NCBI GenBank assembly: GCA_023391335.1
Contig: JAEWBG010000099.1
Location: 1 to 44,621, forward strand
Source: Pseudomonadota bacterium
Lineage (GTDB): Bacteria; Pseudomonadota; Gammaproteobacteria; Steroidobacterales; Steroidobacteraceae
Direction: 5' to 3'
Length of the DNA stretch: 44,621 nt
Shown: positions 30,920 to 38,058 of the stretch, one piece after another
Numbering within the stretch: position 1 is the stretch's first letter
Layout: each line of letters starts with the position of its first letter
Translations under genes and position numbers: made by a program
The notes under the pieces: generated by a model
The model's input: the letters and a program-made list of their open reading frames with translations, nothing else
The model's database searches: none
Told to the model about the DNA's origin: nothing

Positions 30920-31519
30920 CTAGAACAATTCGATCTCGCCGGTTGCAGTCGAACGGATCGTCTGCGTCGTCTGCTGTACGTACGCGCGAGCCTCTTCAGC
31001 GGATGCACCTTCGACCATCATCTGGAAGATCTTGCGTTCTTCCTCGGTGCGATACAGGCGTTGCAGCGTCGTGAACAAACGGCGCCACTGTTCTTTTTGG
31101 CTTGTCTGCGCGCGATCGCAGACGAACATCGCCAGTGTCGTGAGGCTGTAGCGAACGTGACCTAGCCGCTGTGTCAGCTTGTCGTAGAACTGAAACGCAA
31201 CGATCGCCGCGGCCATCTGTTTGGAAATCGTGTCGACCTGCTGATTCAATCCACTCACTGCCGCCTCTTTGATTTCGGCGGGCAATTTGTCCGCAAGCTC
31301 GCTCACCGAGCGCGTTGAATCCGCGAGCCCAGTAAATGCCTTGATCAATGACTCCACGGCCTGGTCGGATTCCGAAAGGGCAGATTCCATCTGCGCCTCG
31401 CACAAATCGAGCATGTGAGCGATCTGCTGCTCGGGGGTCCAGCTATCCGACGCCCCGCCTTCTTGGGTTTCGATGGGTTGAGCCAGCATGTACTTGGGTC
31501 CGGAACCTTTGAAACTCAC
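30920..31519 (-). CDS. CheZ-like helical protein
   Basis: A 199-residue, almost wholly helical protein encoded directly after a CheY-like receiver (ATGA overlap). A long coiled region (SDQAVESLIKAFTGLADSTR ... ISKQMAAAIVAFQFYDKLTQRLGHV) carries FQFYDKLTQ, in which Asp and Gln are spaced D-x3-Q as in the CheZ phosphatase site (DLTGQ). The C-terminal part (RTEEERKIFQMMVEGASAEEARAYV) may bind CheY. I infer that it dephosphorylates or sequesters its partner receiver; family membership is not certain. No other chemotaxis genes are in the window. Confidence 0.62.
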   Translation of the reverse strand: MSFKGSGPKYMLAQPIETQEGGASDSWTPEQQIAHMLDLCEAQMESALSESDQAVESLIKAFTGLADSTRSVSELADKLPAEIKEAAVSGLNQQVDTISKQMAAAIVAFQFYDKLTQRLGHVRYSLTTLAMFVCDRAQTSQKEQWRRLFTTLQRLYRTEEERKIFQMMVEGASAEEARAYVQQTTQTIRSTATGEIELF

Positions 31520-31890
31520 TGCAGTACGCGCGCAATCGTGTTGAGCAATTGCTCAGGATTGAAGGGTTTGACGATCCACCCTGTTGCGCCGGCTTGCTTG
31601 CCGCGCTGCTTGGTTTCTTGGCCTGACTCCGTCGTCAGCACGAGCACAGGTGTGTGTTTGTATGTCTGCAGCGTGCGCAGTTCACGCACTAGCGTGAGTC
31701 CGTCCATACGCGGCATGTTGACGTCGGTCAGCACGAGGTCGGCGAAACCGTTGCGTGCAAAATCGAGTGCTTCAAGGCCGTCCGCGGCCTGGATCACTTT
31801 GTAGCCGGCACCTTCTAACGTGTATCGAACCATTTGGCGCATCGATGCTGAGTCATCGACTGCGAGAATGACTTGGGTGGCCCCCGCCAT
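31516..31890 (-). CDS. CheY-like single-domain response regulator
   Basis: A 124-residue stand-alone receiver domain. The acidic pocket is in ILAVDDSASMRQMVRYTLEGAGY, the phosphorylated Asp is in LVLTDVNMPRMDGL (about residue 56), Thr/Ser in VLVLTTESGQETK, and Lys in GWIVKPFNPEQLLN. With no output domain it must act by binding a partner, most simply the CheZ-like protein whose start overlaps its stop. The cognate kinase is not nearby. Confidence 0.92.
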   Translation of the reverse strand: MAGATQVILAVDDSASMRQMVRYTLEGAGYKVIQAADGLEALDFARNGFADLVLTDVNMPRMDGLTLVRELRTLQTYKHTPVLVLTTESGQETKQRGKQAGATGWIVKPFNPEQLLNTIARVLQ

Positions 31891-32232
31891 ATGCTACCTC
31901 TTCATGTAATACCCTCGGGCGCGGCCCCCACGCCCAAGATCGGTGCCTAGCTGCGTATAGCGGCGGCGGTAGGCTCAAGTTGAGCAGTCGTGGGCAGTTA
32001 GGTGCGAGACAGAGACCTGGATCGCACTAGAGCGAATCTCAGGGATTCTGCGATAGGTTTTAACAACACAAAAATCTGGCGCGTCGGTCGGATGACTGCA
32101 GGCTCGGGGTTGGCCTTCATCCACGCCAAAGTGCCAACTGCGTACCAGAGCGAGAAAGTGTGACGCAGTACAGTCGGACGCTCTTGGACGACCTGCGTGT
32201 GACCCCGGCCCACTAACCATTGGACATAACTC
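31891..32232. other. 342-bp gap, no recognisable content
   Basis: This region lies between two divergent genes. Open frames of about 80-150 codons cross it on the minus strand but have no family-like features or ribosome-binding sites. I see no tandem repeat and no certain promoter. Confidence 0.4.
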
Positions 32233-33081
32233 ATGGGGCTTTCCGAAACCATCCTCGCCGCGATGATCGGCGCGATCGCAACCGTTAGCGCCGCGCTGTT
32301 TCAATTGTTCACCGCCTTCAAGGCCAAGGGGCGAGTGGATGCGCGTCCGAAGCGTGGGCTCACCACGCGCTCGTTGGTTGCCGTGCTCGCACTGATGACC
32401 GCATCTGCAGCAGGCGGGTTCTTGTATTCCGAGTTCTTGAAGCAACGCTCGGGTGAAGACATTCGTGCGATGCGCGATGAGTTGCAGGAGCTGAGGCGCT
32501 CAATTCTCGCAGAGCGCGTCGCGGCAGCTGCACCGGCTCCTGCGCCGCAACCCACCCTGACGCCTGCGTCGTTGCCTACGTCGCTAGAAGATCAAAGCAG
32601 CACGGTCGAATCCATTGTTTATGTGCCGGCGTGTCGTGCCCAGGCGGTCGGCGCTGCGTGCCAGGAGAGCGAAGCCCAGCGAGTTGCGTTGTGCGGCACT
32701 GTCCCGTCGTACGCACGGGCGCAGAAGATCGAGCTATTTGCCCAACCCGATGCGGCTCAGCACTCCTGGGAAGATCATCGCGTCGCGTTCGAGCAGGATT
32801 TGGGTGGCGCGCGCTTCACGGGTAAGTCATTTGAATACGCGCAGAGTGCCGATACCAAAGCCGTGTGCGTGAATTTTCTCCAGTGGAGCAGCGAGCATCC
32901 GCAGATCGCCAGAATGGTGATCACCTACGGAGCTCATGAGATGGATACGATATCGGCGCCGGCACCCACAACGGACGATGGCACGCATTCGCCTGCTGCT
33001 GTTGCCGCCACGAACGTTCTCAAGATCGACTCCGCATCGGCGCCCGCCGGCGCGATCGATCCGGCTAAACCTGCGCTTTAA
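32233..33081 (+). CDS. Membrane-anchored protein of unknown function
   Basis: A 282-residue protein with two membrane helices near the N-terminus (SETILAAMIGAIATVSAALFQL and SLVAVLALMTASAAGGFLY), a short coiled coil (EDIRAMRDELQELRRSILAE), a Pro/Ala-rich linker and a C-terminal domain with four cysteines (YVPACRAQAVGAACQESE, VALCG, KAVCVNFLQW) that could form disulfides outside the membrane. I do not recognise the family. The domain ends with a low-complexity Ala/Thr/Pro tail. It stands alone. Confidence 0.68.
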   Translation: MGLSETILAAMIGAIATVSAALFQLFTAFKAKGRVDARPKRGLTTRSLVAVLALMTASAAGGFLYSEFLKQRSGEDIRAMRDELQELRRSILAERVAAAAPAPAPQPTLTPASLPTSLEDQSSTVESIVYVPACRAQAVGAACQESEAQRVALCGTVPSYARAQKIELFAQPDAAQHSWEDHRVAFEQDLGGARFTGKSFEYAQSADTKAVCVNFLQWSSEHPQIARMVITYGAHEMDTISAPAPTTDDGTHSPAAVAATNVLKIDSASAPAGAIDPAKPAL

Positions 33082-33099
33082 GCGCGCTTAGCGCATCCA

Positions 33100-33205
33100 C
33101 GGCACAAAGAAAAACAAAGAACACAAAGATTTCTGGAATTACGATATCCAGTTCTGTTTTGTGATCTCTGTTTATCGGTGTGATCTATGTGTTGCGCCCT
33201 GCCTC
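33100..33205. repeat. ACAAAGAACACAAAG two-armed repeat
   Basis: GGCACAAAGAAAAACAAAGA, ACACAAAG (about 33100-33128) and, inverted, GATCTCTGTTTATCGGTGTG, ATCTATGTGTTGCG (about 33162-33196) flank a short core between the convergent unknown gene and the MAPEG gene. Arms are more diverged than at 4396-4624. Confidence 0.6.
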
Positions 33206-33637
33206 TTAAGGTGCTGAAAGCAGCCGAACCGCGAAAACAATCCACATCACGAACAAAACGAAACTGCCGGCAACGAAAACTTGGAAGCGTCGTACGACTG
33301 TGTTGTGCGTGAGATGGATGGACGCCTGCACGCCGCGAAGGAAAACATAGCCCCACGCACAGGCTAGTAGAAATGGCGTCGTCAGCTTGGTGATCGAGAG
33401 CAATACGCAGAGGACATAGAAGAGCACTGGCATCTCGAACAGATTGCGCAAGTGATCCGCAGCTCGCGTGTCTTCGAGTTCAGCGAGCGCTTTGCCGCTG
33501 GCGATCTTCTGCGGATGAATGCGCCGACGACGCAATTCGCTAATGCGCACGTATCCGGTGCGGCCTAATACGACAAACGCAAGCGCTGCCAGCGCGAGAC
33601 AGGGCAGCAATATGGCGCGATCCGGTGTCATAGCCAA
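33206..33637 (-). CDS. MAPEG-family membrane protein
   Basis: A 143-residue protein with four membrane helices in the MAPEG (membrane-associated eicosanoid/glutathione metabolism) arrangement. The family marks are ALAELEDTRAADHLRNLFEMPVLFYVL (E-x-x-x-N-x-x-E-x-P) and GYVFLRGVQASIHLTHN. Bacterial members may be glutathione transferases or peroxidases; the substrate is unknown. An alternative ATG two codons in (33631) is equally possible. It lies 65 bp downstream of the fumarase gene on the same strand. Confidence 0.88.
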   Translation of the reverse strand: MAMTPDRAILLPCLALAALAFVVLGRTGYVRISELRRRRIHPQKIASGKALAELEDTRAADHLRNLFEMPVLFYVLCVLLSITKLTTPFLLACAWGYVFLRGVQASIHLTHNTVVRRFQVFVAGSFVLFVMWIVFAVRLLSAP

Positions 33638-33702
33638 AACTAAGAATAGATGTGCCAGTGAGGAAGCGTTGAAGAATCCCGGCTATTCGTTCCGCCGATT
33701 TC

Positions 33703-35226
33703 TCACGCCACTTTGACCGGAATCTTTCCGATCTTTCCACGCCACTGCGCCGGCCCTGTTTCGTGCACCGATTCACCGCGTGCATCCACGGCGACCGTCA
33801 CCGGCATGTCTTTCACTTCGAACTCATACACGGCTTCCATGCCGAGATCGGGGAACGCAACGACTCGGCTGGAGCGAATTGCCTTCGAGACCAAGTACGC
33901 GGCGCCACCCACTGCCATCAAGTAAGCGGCTTGGTGCTTGCGAATTGCATCGATCGCTTCTGGACCGCGCTCGGCTTTGCCGACCATGGCGATCAATCCG
34001 GTCTTGGCGAGCATGAATTCAGTGAACTTATCCATTCGCGTTGCCGTCGTCGGACCGGCGGGACCGACGGCCTCGTCCTTCACTGCGTCGACGGGACCTA
34101 CGTAGTAGATCACGCGATTCGTGAAATCCAGCCCGGCAGGCAGCCCCTGGCCCGACTCGATCAGGGTGTGAATGCGTTTGTGTGCGGCGTCGCGTCCGGT
34201 GAGCATTTTCCCGTTGAGCAGCAGTCGCTCGCCAGGTCGCCAACTCGCCACTTCTTCCTTGGTGAGTCTGTCCAAATTCACACGGCGTGACTCGCTCGAT
34301 GCTTGGTATGTGAGCTTGGGCCACAGAGATAAGTTAGGCGGATCGAGCTTCGCAGGGCCGGATCCGTCGAGCACAAAATGCGCATGGCGCGTGGCTGCGC
34401 AATTGGGGATCACGGCCACGGGCAGGGAGGCTGCGTGCGTTGGATAGTCTTTGATCTTCACATCGAGCACGGTCGTGAGGCCGCCGAGCCCTTGAGCGCC
34501 GATGCCGAGTGCATTCACCTTGTCCAGGATCTCCAAGCGCAACGCTTCGAGTTTGTTCTGCGGCCCGCGCGCACGGATTTCATGGATATCAATGGGATCG
34601 AGCAGCGATTCTTTCGCAAGCACCATGGCCTTTTCTGCGGTGCCGCCGATGCCGATGCCGAGCATGCCGGGAGGGCACCAACCCGCGCCCATCTCAGGGA
34701 CAATTTCCATCAACCAATCGATGATGGAATCGGACGGATTGAGCATGGTGAGCGCCGATTTGTTTTCCGAGCCACCGCCTTTAGCAGCAACCGAAATTTC
34801 CACTTCGCCGCCGGAAACGACTTCCATGTGAATGACGGCCGGCGTGTTGTCGCGAGTGTTTTTTCGCTCGAACGCAGGATCGTTGACTATGGATGCGCGC
34901 AGCTTGTTATCCGGGTTGTTGTACGCGCGACGCACGCCTTCGTTGATCATGTCCGTGAGACTCATCTTCGCGTCCCACTGAACTTGCATGCCCACCTTTA
35001 CAAACACTGTGACAATGCCGGTGTCCTGACAAATCGGCCGATGCCCTTCGGCGCACATGCGCGAATTCACCAAGATTTGTTTAATCGCGTCCTTTGCGGC
35101 GGGACTTTCTTCGCGCTCGTACGCGGCGGCCATCGCTTCGATGAAATCGGGAGAGTGGTAGTACGAGATGTACTGGAGCGCGTCGGCGACGCTCTGAATC
35201 ACGTCGTCCTGTTTGATGATAGGCAT
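33703..35226 (-). CDS. fumA: Fumarate hydratase class I (Fe-S)
   Basis: A 507-residue iron-sulfur fumarase that interconverts fumarate and malate in the citric acid cycle. The alpha-type domain has GHRPICQDTGI and GWCPPGMLGIGIGG, and AVIPNCAATRHAHF gives a further cluster cysteine. The beta-type domain (GPVDAVKDEAVGPAGPTTATRMD) is fused at the C-terminus, as in FumA/FumB. The frame is open to 35502, but ATG 35226 (MPIIKQDDVIQSV) is the family start. It is divergent from the carbonic anhydrase. Confidence 0.95.
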   Translation of the reverse strand: MPIIKQDDVIQSVADALQYISYYHSPDFIEAMAAAYEREESPAAKDAIKQILVNSRMCAEGHRPICQDTGIVTVFVKVGMQVQWDAKMSLTDMINEGVRRAYNNPDNKLRASIVNDPAFERKNTRDNTPAVIHMEVVSGGEVEISVAAKGGGSENKSALTMLNPSDSIIDWLMEIVPEMGAGWCPPGMLGIGIGGTAEKAMVLAKESLLDPIDIHEIRARGPQNKLEALRLEILDKVNALGIGAQGLGGLTTVLDVKIKDYPTHAASLPVAVIPNCAATRHAHFVLDGSGPAKLDPPNLSLWPKLTYQASSESRRVNLDRLTKEEVASWRPGERLLLNGKMLTGRDAAHKRIHTLIESGQGLPAGLDFTNRVIYYVGPVDAVKDEAVGPAGPTTATRMDKFTEFMLAKTGLIAMVGKAERGPEAIDAIRKHQAAYLMAVGGAAYLVSKAIRSSRVVAFPDLGMEAVYEFEVKDMPVTVAVDARGESVHETGPAQWRGKIGKIPVKVA

Positions 35227-35401
35227 GAGCGGAAACGGCTGTTTTTCAAGGGTGGCGCAATCTATCACACGGACGCGGTCAGAGCAGCGGAAGGGGCCGG
35301 AGATCCCGCTGACGATCCCGATCGCGGGGGAGAAGGACGAGCGAAAGGCGGCCGCTATCGAGTAGAATGCCCCGCCAGTTTTGACCCCGGAGAGAACCCC
35401 G

Positions 35402-36061
35402 ATGATTACACCCCTCGAGGCGCTGCAGCGGTTGCAAGAAGGCAATCGTCGTTTTGTCGAAAACCTGAGCAATCGCGATCCGAATTCGAGCGGCGTGCGC
35501 AAATTCGAGCTGACGCAGGAGCAAAAGCCTTCTGCAATTATTCTCGGTTGTTCGGACGCGCGCGTCCCGGCGGAGATCGTGTTCGATCAGGGTTTGGGAG
35601 ATCTGTTCGTCATTCGCGTCGCGGGCAACATCGTTGCTCCGTCGCAAGTTGGCAGCGTCGAATTCGCTGCGTCTCGCTTCGGCACCCCGCTCGTAGTGGT
35701 GCTCGGACATTCGAAGTGCGGTGCGATCCAAGCAACGATCGAAGAGCTGCAACGTCCGGCTGAAAATCAATCGCGCAATCTGCGTTCGATCGTCGATCGA
35801 GTGCGGCTCTCCGTGGAAGTGTTCATGCACACAGATGTGATTCGCGATCACGACCACCTGGTTCGCGAAGCGGTGCGTGCAAACATCCGTGTTTCGGCAA
35901 ACCATTTGCGCCATGGTTCGCAGATCCTCGAACAGCTTATTCAGACAGGCAAGCTGATGGTCGTCGGCGCTGAATATTCCCTCGAAACCGGCGTGGTCGA
36001 GTTCTTCGATGGCATGCCGCCGAGCAAGAGCGCGGACTCGAACCTTCGCGCGGTCAAGTAG
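35402..36061 (+). CDS. Beta-class carbonic anhydrase
   Basis: A 219-residue zinc enzyme hydrating CO2 to bicarbonate. Zinc ligands are in GCSDARVPAEIVFDQ (Cys, with the Asp-Arg dyad) and LGHSKCGAIQA (His, Cys). GDLFVIRVAGNIV follows as in the family. The ATG at 35402 was chosen over TTG 35381. A TAGAAT at 35361 or so could be a -10 box but has no good -35 partner. The tail SKSADSNLRAVK is variable. Confidence 0.94.
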   Translation: MITPLEALQRLQEGNRRFVENLSNRDPNSSGVRKFELTQEQKPSAIILGCSDARVPAEIVFDQGLGDLFVIRVAGNIVAPSQVGSVEFAASRFGTPLVVVLGHSKCGAIQATIEELQRPAENQSRNLRSIVDRVRLSVEVFMHTDVIRDHDHLVREAVRANIRVSANHLRHGSQILEQLIQTGKLMVVGAEYSLETGVVEFFDGMPPSKSADSNLRAVK

Positions 36062-36167
36062 CGAAGAAAATTGTTAGCCGCAGAGAGCGCAAAAAGGAAA
36101 GGCGTCATCAACTCCTAGAAAGAGCGTGGGCTTGATATTGAGCTCCGCGCTCTCATGTTGCGTAGGT

Positions 36168-36602
36168 ATGCCTTTCTTCCACAATCAAAATCGAGACGAG
36201 CTCAGGCGCTTCTATCTGGAAGCATGGCGCAAGCATCGCGAGCGGCTGCCCATGGAACCGTTGGAAGCGCAGATCGCGGATGTGATCGCACTTCATCCGG
36301 AGTATCAGTCGGCGCTGGAGAATCCCGACGCGCTCGATAAGGACTACACGCCTGAAAGCGGGCAATCCAATCCTTTCTTGCATATGGGATTGCATTTGGC
36401 CATTCGGGAGCAGGTTTCCACCGATCGCCCCAAAGGCATTCGCGCTGCGTTCGACGCAGCGGTAAAAAAATTCGGATCGCCGCACGATGCCGAACATCAG
36501 ATGATCGAATGCCTCGCGGAAGCCTTGTGGGATGCACAGCGCTCGGGGCGCGCGCCAGATGAGATGGCGTACTTGGAGCGCGTGCGAAAGATCTCTCGAT
36601 AA
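36168..36602 (+). CDS. DUF1841 family protein
   Basis: A 144-residue helical protein with RDELRRFYLEAWRKHRERLPMEPLEAQIADVIALHPEYQ and NPFLHMGLHLAIREQV, which define DUF1841, found in Beta- and Gammaproteobacteria. Function is unknown. ATG 36168 follows a GTAGGT stretch and gives the family N-terminus (MPFFHNQNRD). The 5' gap has one copy of the TTAGCCGCAGAGAGCGCAAA repeat arm (from 36073). Confidence 0.85.
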   Translation: MPFFHNQNRDELRRFYLEAWRKHRERLPMEPLEAQIADVIALHPEYQSALENPDALDKDYTPESGQSNPFLHMGLHLAIREQVSTDRPKGIRAAFDAAVKKFGSPHDAEHQMIECLAEALWDAQRSGRAPDEMAYLERVRKISR

Positions 36603-36628
36603 AAACGCTGCGCGCACGAGATCGACGG

Positions 36629-36745
36629 ACGAAACACAAAGAGCACAAGGGAAACGATAGACAAGGGCAGGGAACAAGACGAAACACAAAGCGCACAAAA
36701 AGGAACACAAAGCGCACAAAAAGGAACACAAAGGGCACAAAGATA
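36629..36745. repeat. 21-bp AACACAAAGCGCACAAAAAGG tandem repeat
   Basis: Copies of AGGAACACAAAGCGCACAAA (about 21-bp period) occur in near-perfect tandem at about 36693-36745, preceded by two looser copies of GACGAAACACAAAG(A/C)GCACAA. This is a one-armed version of the ACACAAAGCGC family, all in one direction. Confidence 0.85.
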
Positions 36746-36831
36746 AAATAGCGGACACCATATGTATGACGGTGATGTCCATTGAAATACATGTGGCCGG
36801 CGGTTCTCCCAGTTCGGTATAGACTCGCCAC

Positions 36832-37392
36832 ATGGGAATCCTGACCTTCAGCATCAACGTCACCCTCGACGGGTGCGTCGACCACCGCGAGGGAATCGTC
36901 GACGATGAGACACACGCTTTCTTCACTCGTCTCATGGACGAATGTGGGGCGATGCTTTGGGGCCGCGTAACTTACGAAATGATGGAGAGCTATTGGCCAG
37001 CGGTTGCCCGCGGCGAGGTACAAGCGCCACCAGCGATGCGCGAGTGGGCGGTCAAACTTGATGCGAAGCCGAAATACGTCGTGTCGTCCACGCGCAAGGA
37101 CTTCCCCTGGACCAACAGCCGCCTCATTGCTGGCGATTTGCGCACCGGCGTGCAGAAGCTCAAAGACGAGAGTCCGGCCGGCGTCCTGCTCGGTAGCGGC
37201 AAACTCGCAACGGCACTCGATCGGCTGGATCTGATCGACGAATACAAGTTTCTCGTTCACCCCAGGATCGTCGGTCACGGCCCGACACTGTTCGAGAGCG
37301 GGCTCTCAAGCAGGCGGTGCCTTGAACTCGTATCAGCCAAGCCACTGCGCTGTGGCGCGGTCGTCATGCACTACCGTCGCGCGCGCGGCTAA
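36832..37392 (+). CDS. DHFR-fold (RibD C-terminal-like) protein
   Basis: A 186-residue protein of the dihydrofolate reductase-like/RibD C-terminal family: ILTFSINVTLDGCVDH at the start, CGAMLWGRVTYEMMESYWP, KYVVSSTRKDFPWTNSRL, and the NADPH-site GVLLGSGKLATALDRLDLIDEYKFLVHPRIVGHG. Relatives of YyaP/YwjB are presumed oxidoreductases of unknown substrate; it is not classical FolA. Its upstream gap has an imperfect palindrome (CATATGTAT...AATACATGTG, about 36761-36795) that could be an operator. Confidence 0.85.
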   Translation: MGILTFSINVTLDGCVDHREGIVDDETHAFFTRLMDECGAMLWGRVTYEMMESYWPAVARGEVQAPPAMREWAVKLDAKPKYVVSSTRKDFPWTNSRLIAGDLRTGVQKLKDESPAGVLLGSGKLATALDRLDLIDEYKFLVHPRIVGHGPTLFESGLSSRRCLELVSAKPLRCGAVVMHYRRARG

Positions 37393-37418
37393 CCTAACCA
37401 TCACAAGCCATATTCTTC

Positions 37419-37472
37419 TGTCCGCTCTTGGCTCGTTGATGACCCAACGTCGCTAGCGACCCTAGGCGGACA
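37419..37472. repeat. TGTCCGC...GCGGACA compound hairpin
   Basis: A 7-bp outer stem TGTCCGC (37419) / GCGGACA (37472) encloses CGTTG-ATGACC-CAACG and the perfect palindrome GTCGCTAGCGAC (37449-37460). It lies 27 bp behind the DHFR-fold gene and may be a terminator or interspersed repeat. Confidence 0.6.
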
Positions 37473-37486
37473 TTCTCGTTGCGGGA

Positions 37487-37502
37487 TTTAGATCAATCTA
37501 AA
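37487..37502. promoter_or_regulatory. Palindrome TTTAGATCAATCTAAA
   Basis: A perfect 16-bp dyad (7-bp arms, CA centre) in an otherwise featureless part of the 313-bp gap 37393-37705. The form suits a dimeric regulator's operator, but no matching regulator is in the window. Confidence 0.35.
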
Positions 37503-37705
37503 CGCAGCCGCTTGGCTCGCGTCTCGGTGATGCGGTCACGCATTTCCGGTCTCCTTATTGCGGTGAATAAAGAGACAGCTCAAAATCAAATCACCCAAGG
37601 ATCAGGTGCTTAGGGATCGAAAATGCCGTCCCCGATAATAAGAATGTCCGGACGCCCGCGTCCTTTGAATACCTGTTCGGCTTAGGAGCAGGTGACTCTT
37701 AAACG

Positions 37706-37981
37706 ATGAGCAAGTGGCGTTCCCGACTGTATGGTTACACCGGCATAGCGCTGGTTATCGGTCTCTGGACTCCACTGCTCTGGTTCGTCGTATCGGCTCG
37801 TCGTCATTACGGCATGGAGATGTTCGACTTCACCAGAATGCATCCGTTCAACATCGTCGTGTTCCTTTTACTGTGTGTGGGCACCCTCCTTGCGCAGTTC
37901 GGATTCGTCCTCCTGGCACAAGACATGTCTGAAAATGAACGCAGAGAGCGAGAGCGACAGGAAAACTATGCAGAGTTCTAG
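37706..37981 (+). CDS. Small two-helix membrane protein (cassette-borne)
   Basis: A 91-residue protein with two membrane helices (GYTGIALVIGLWTPLLWFVV and FNIVVFLLLCVGTLLAQFGFVLLA) and a charged cytoplasmic tail (NERRERERQENYAEF). No family recognised. It starts 30 bp into cassette 1 and ends 17 bp before the attC-like site, the compact layout normal for integron cassettes, many of which carry membrane proteins of unknown role. Confidence 0.65.
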   Translation: MSKWRSRLYGYTGIALVIGLWTPLLWFVVSARRHYGMEMFDFTRMHPFNIVVFLLLCVGTLLAQFGFVLLAQDMSENERRERERQENYAEF

Positions 37982-37998
37982 CTGGTACACAACCGAAG

Positions 37999-38058
37999 AG
38001 CCGAACAAGCGCTTGGAGGCGACTCGCGCAAAGCCGCTCGCGCCTCAAGCTAAACGTT
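37999..38058 (+). other. attC-like recombination site 1
   Basis: From AGCCGAAC (R'' core) to AAACG|TT (R' core, 38052-38058). Between lie complementary halves GCTTGGAGGCG and CGCCTCAAGC with an unpaired base, as in attC hairpins, around a GCAAAGCC word also present in site 2. The 3' core is interrupted by the IS, which enters right after GTT. Confidence 0.72.

Larger units (their letters stand above)
37676..38058 (+). mobile_element. Integron-type gene cassette 1
   Basis: The cassette begins at the G|TT junction in CCTGTTCGGCTTAGG (G at 37675). Its single gene (37706-37981) is followed by an attC-like site whose 5' end, AGCCGAAC (37999-38006), is the exact reverse complement of the cassette's first bases, GTTCGGCT. 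That self-match is what a cassette excised and inserted as a circle should show. Total length about 380 bp. No integrase gene is in the window. Confidence 0.72.

Noticed and set aside
31975..32445. Minus-strand open frames (84-156 codons) in the gap before the unknown membrane protein
   Set aside because: No family-like pattern, no ribosome-binding site, and overlap with the start of the plus-strand gene.
36073..37675. A third integron cassette holding DUF1841 and the DHFR-fold gene
   Set aside because: GTTAGCCGC at 36072 and GCGGCTAAC at 37386 do match, but the first is part of a common repeat arm, and the distance to the next G|TT junction (about 290 bp) is too long for an attC.
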